Positions 6,901-8,816 of a stretch of DNA of 8,816 nt are shown in pieces. The position numbers were made by a program, and so were the translations under genes. The notes under the pieces were generated by a model, which was given only the letters and a program-made list of their open reading frames with translations, was not told the DNA's origin and searched no databases. The stretch is from assembly GCA_051883075.1 (NCBI GenBank), contig JBJETA010000132.1:1-8816 (forward strand). Direction: 5' to 3'. This stretch comes from Aminipila sp051883075 (GTDB lineage Bacteria > Bacillota > Clostridia > Peptostreptococcales > Anaerovoracaceae). Position 1 is the first letter of the stretch; the number at the start of each line of letters is the position of its first letter.

Positions 6901-8543
6901 CGTGGATTGCCAAGACAAGGCATAGTACAACCGGAGTGGGACTGATTTCACCACCACCTCATCATGATATATATTCAATAGAAGATCTTGCCCAGCTTAT
7001 ATATGATTGTAAATGTGCAAACAGAGATGCAAGAATATCAGTTAAGCTTGTTTCAGAGGCCGGAGTTGGTACAATAGCAGCAGGTGTAGCAAAGGCCGGA
7101 GCACAGGTTATTCTGATTTCAGGATATGACGGTGGAACGGGAGCAGCACCGAAAAATTCGGTTTACAATGCAGGTCTGCCATGGGAACTTGGTCTTGCAG
7201 AAGCTCATCAGACCCTTCTGATGAATGGCTTGAGAAGCCGTGTAATACTGGAAACAGACGGAAAGCTAATGAACGGACGAGATGTTGCAATTGCAGCACT
7301 TCTTGGGGCAGAGGAATTTGGATTTGCAACAGCACCGCTTATTACAATGGGCTGTGTCATGATGAGGGTATGTAATCTGGATACATGTCCTGTTGGAATT
7401 GCAACCCAGAATCCTGAACTGAGAAAGCGTTTTTCCGGTAAGCCTGAATATGTTATGAATTTTATGAGATTCGTTGCCCAGGAACTTAGAGAATATATGG
7501 CTGCACTTGGTTTCAGAAAGTTAGATGAAATGATTGGAAGGACTGATATGCTTAAGCCTGCTGAAGGGTTAAAAGATGAAACGGGTATCGATATAAATTC
7601 GATAATAAGAAATCAGCTTCCTGAGGAAATGATAAATCAGATTCATGACAGTAAAGATACTTTTGATTTTCATATTGATGAAACGAAAGATATCAGGGTG
7701 CTGTATAGACATTTTGCCCCAATGATTGAAAAAGGTATAAGAGGCAGTATAGAGCTTGACGTTGATAATCTTGACAGAGCCTTCGGTACAGTTTTTGGAT
7801 CGATACTTACAAAAAAATTCGGAACAGGACTGGAAGATGACTTCTACGTAATTAATTGCAGGGGCTATGGCGGACAGAGCTTTGGTGCATTTATACCAAA
7901 GGGTCTGACAATCAGACTGGCAGGTGATAGCAATGACTATACCGGAAAAGGACTGTCAGGAGGAAAAATTGTAGTAGTTCCACCTGAAAATATATCATAT
8001 AAGGCAGAAGAAAATATAATCATTGGTAATGTTGCGTTGTATGGAGCGACATCCGGAAAGGCCTTTATAAATGGAATTGCAGGAGAAAGATTCTGCGTAA
8101 GAAATTCCGGAGCAACTGCTGTTGTAGAGGGTGTAGGAGCACACGGCCTTGAATATATGACAGGAGGAAAGGTTGTTATTTTGGGAAGTGTGGGTAATAA
8201 CTTTGCAGCCGGTATGTCGGGAGGCGTAGCATATATTCTTGATGAAGCAGGGGATCTTTATGCAAAGCTGAACAAGGATACTGTTTCCCTGGAAACGGTC
8301 AGCAGCAGTGAGGATGTGCAGGAACTTCACGAAATAATAAAGGAATATGTTGAAAATACCAATTCTGAAAAAGGAAAGAGAATACTGGAAGATTTTACAA
8401 AATTTGTGCCTATGTTTAAGAAAATTATCCCTTATGAGTATAAGAATATTTTAAATCTGATGAAAAAATATGAGGAAATGGGAATTGATGGAGATGCAGC
8501 CCAAATCAGGGCTTTCTATGAGATGAAAGAAGGTGAAAAGTAA
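3993..8543 (+). CDS. gltB: Glutamate synthase (NADPH-type), large (alpha) subunit
   Basis: Transfers the amide of glutamine to 2-oxoglutarate, giving two glutamates, together with the GltD subunit. The 1516 residues match the usual 1480-1530 of bacterial large subunits. Domains in order: a 15-residue propeptide ending EHDN, then Cys16 of EHDNCGIG, the predicted N-terminal nucleophile exposed by processing. The class II glutaminase domain runs to about 420, with VHSRFSTNT (225-233) and VHNGEINT (247-254). A central domain follows (about 460-750, including LETGEPREVHHFAALLGYGA). The FMN-binding barrel (about 800-1190) has GAMSYGSIS (875-883), SGEGGEEPERF (903-913) and a 3Fe-4S motif C-x5-C-x4-C at Cys1121, 1127 and 1132. 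The C-terminal beta-helix domain (about 1240-1440) is rich in G-x-x-G repeats beginning near GYGGQSFG (1291). No key residue is missing. It is divergent from the glutamine synthetase operon and followed immediately by gltD. It is called gltA in Bacillus. Confidence 0.98.
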   Translation: MSVGSLYCKSMEHDNCGIGAVINIKGIQTHANVADALTIVERLEHRAGKDASGQTGDGVGIMVQIPHEFFLKRLDELEEKLEKNIPRGEDFAVGMFFFPQEELVRNQIKKRFEVIVRKEGLNFIGWRKVPTNDTVLGKRALDCKPAIYQAFVGRSRAIKPGFEFDKKLYVTRRVFENSLGDDSGVYVCSLSSRTMVYKGMFLVNQLRDFYLDLQNEEFVSAISVVHSRFSTNTMPSWEKAHPNRYIVHNGEINTIRGNVNKMLSREENMNSENLQQDLFRILPVVPKWGSDSAMLDNTLEFLYMSGMDFPKAVMLCIPEPWTNDRSMSQRKKDFYQYHATMMEPWDGPASIVFTDGDVAGAVLDRNGLRPSRYYVTKDNNIVLSSEVGVLDIPAEQIKSKERLMPGKMLLVDTKKGRIIPDEEIKEYYAGEQPYGEWLANNLIHLDELQVPNQRVPVYKDDELKRMQKAFGYSYEDVMNYIRPLALNGIEPVISMGADTPLAVLSKKQTLLFDYFKQLFAQVTNPPIDAIREEIVTSTNIYLGKDGNLLKDGPENCRTLSIRNPILTNTDFMKIKNMKTEGIKVATVPITFYKGTSLKKAVENLYIQIDRNLRDGASIIILSDRDVDEYKVAIPSLLAVSAVQQYLVRTRKRMSLSLILETGEPREVHHFAALLGYGASAINPYLAQDTIKQMIEENILEKDYYTAVNDYMEGILHGIVKIASKMGISTIQSYQGAQIFEAVGINKETIDKYFTNTISRVGGIGIDEIEKEINERHSLAFDSLGLNEDIELDSSGTHKMRSGKEEHLYNPQTIHMLQQATKTGDYSLFKAYSDKLNKEMGASHLRSMMDFDFKNASIDISEVESVDSIVKRFKTGAMSYGSISKEAHETMAIAMNRLNGKSNSGEGGEEPERFEIDENGNNRCSKIKQVASGRFGVTSEYLVHAEEIQIKMAQGAKPGEGGQLPADKVYPWIAKTRHSTTGVGLISPPPHHDIYSIEDLAQLIYDCKCANRDARISVKLVSEAGVGTIAAGVAKAGAQVILISGYDGGTGAAPKNSVYNAGLPWELGLAEAHQTLLMNGLRSRVILETDGKLMNGRDVAIAALLGAEEFGFATAPLITMGCVMMRVCNLDTCPVGIATQNPELRKRFSGKPEYVMNFMRFVAQELREYMAALGFRKLDEMIGRTDMLKPAEGLKDETGIDINSIIRNQLPEEMINQIHDSKDTFDFHIDETKDIRVLYRHFAPMIEKGIRGSIELDVDNLDRAFGTVFGSILTKKFGTGLEDDFYVINCRGYGGQSFGAFIPKGLTIRLAGDSNDYTGKGLSGGKIVVVPPENISYKAEENIIIGNVALYGATSGKAFINGIAGERFCVRNSGATAVVEGVGAHGLEYMTGGKVVILGSVGNNFAAGMSGGVAYILDEAGDLYAKLNKDTVSLETVSSSEDVQELHEIIKEYVENTNSEKGKRILEDFTKFVPMFKKIIPYEYKNILNLMKKYEEMGIDGDAAQIRAFYEMKEGEK

Positions 8544-8816
8544 TGGGAATGCAGACAGGATTCTTAAAATATGAGAGACGGGTAAGTGAGGCAATGGATC
8601 CACTTGACAGAATTCAGCATTACAATGAATTTCACATTGCCCTATCAAAGGAAGAACAGATGGAACAGGGGGCGCGTTGTATGGAGTGCGGTGTTCCCTT
8701 TTGTCAGTCCGGTATGATGATAGGGGGCATGGTTTCAGGGTGTCCACTAAACAATCTGGTGCCTGAATGGAATGACATGGTTTACCATGGAAATTATGAG
8801 GCTGCCTTGAAAAGAT
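8543..8816 (+). CDS. gltD: Glutamate synthase small (beta) subunit, N-terminal part (3' end outside window)
   Basis: Electron-input subunit that oxidises NAD(P)H on FAD and passes electrons through Fe-S centres to the FMN of GltB. Only the first 91 residues are present. They begin MGMQTGFLKYERR, the typical MG-x-x-TGF start of the family, followed by a Cys-rich segment of the N-terminal Fe-S domain: ARCMECGVPFC (Cys46, 49, 54) and, after an insertion as in Bacillus-type proteins, SGCPLNNLVPEWNDMVYHG (Cys67). The FAD and NADPH domains lie beyond the edge. The start ATG overlaps the gltB stop by one base (TAATG), and the Shine-Dalgarno AAGG (8530-8533) lies inside the end of gltB, 9 nt upstream. 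The two subunits are therefore translationally coupled. Confidence 0.97.
   Translation, partial: MGMQTGFLKYERRVSEAMDPLDRIQHYNEFHIALSKEEQMEQGARCMECGVPFCQSGMMIGGMVSGCPLNNLVPEWNDMVYHGNYEAALKR

Overview
The window reads as chromosomal DNA from a low-GC, motile, anaerobic-type Firmicute of the class Clostridia. The grounds are AT-rich intergenic DNA with A/T tracts, SigA-like promoters with 17-bp spacers, strong Shine-Dalgarno sequences, a methyl-accepting chemotaxis protein, and a type III glutamine synthetase coupled to an ANTAR regulator beside GOGAT. The protein wording suggests a Ruminiclostridium / clostridial cluster III-like organism. That narrower placement is inference, not proof.

Layout. 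(1) 1-780 (+): the C-terminal signalling half of a methyl-accepting chemotaxis protein, cut by the window edge and followed by a strong intrinsic terminator (813-861) that lies between convergent genes. (2) 3558 down to 873 (-): a two-gene operon of a type III glutamine synthetase (glnN type) and, 16 bp after it, an ANTAR-domain protein with a pseudo-receiver. (3) 3559-3992: a 434-bp divergent regulatory region. It holds back-to-back consensus promoters, an intrinsic terminator inside the glnN leader, small hairpins with ANTAR-type hexaloops, a possible 30-codon leader ORF, and a folded gltB leader with a CodY-like box. (4) 3993-8543 (+): the complete large subunit of glutamate synthase, overlapped by 1 nt by (5) the start of the small subunit gltD, which runs off the right edge.

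How it fits together. Glutamine synthetase fixes ammonium into glutamine, and GltB/GltD turn glutamine plus 2-oxoglutarate into two glutamates. The window is therefore a GS/GOGAT ammonium-assimilation locus with its own likely RNA-binding regulator. ANTAR proteins act as transcription antiterminators. The glnN leader carries a terminator starting about 10 nt after the predicted start site, and a hairpin with an A1/G4 hexaloop overlaps the terminator's 5' arm. The natural hypothesis is that the second gene of the operon controls read-through into its own operon. A related glnA-nitR-gltA-gltB grouping with a proposed antiterminator is known from solventogenic Clostridium, so the concept is not new. 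The divergent arrangement, the GSIII partner and the detailed leader architecture here are the parts worth examining. I found no mobile elements, CRISPR arrays, tRNA or rRNA.
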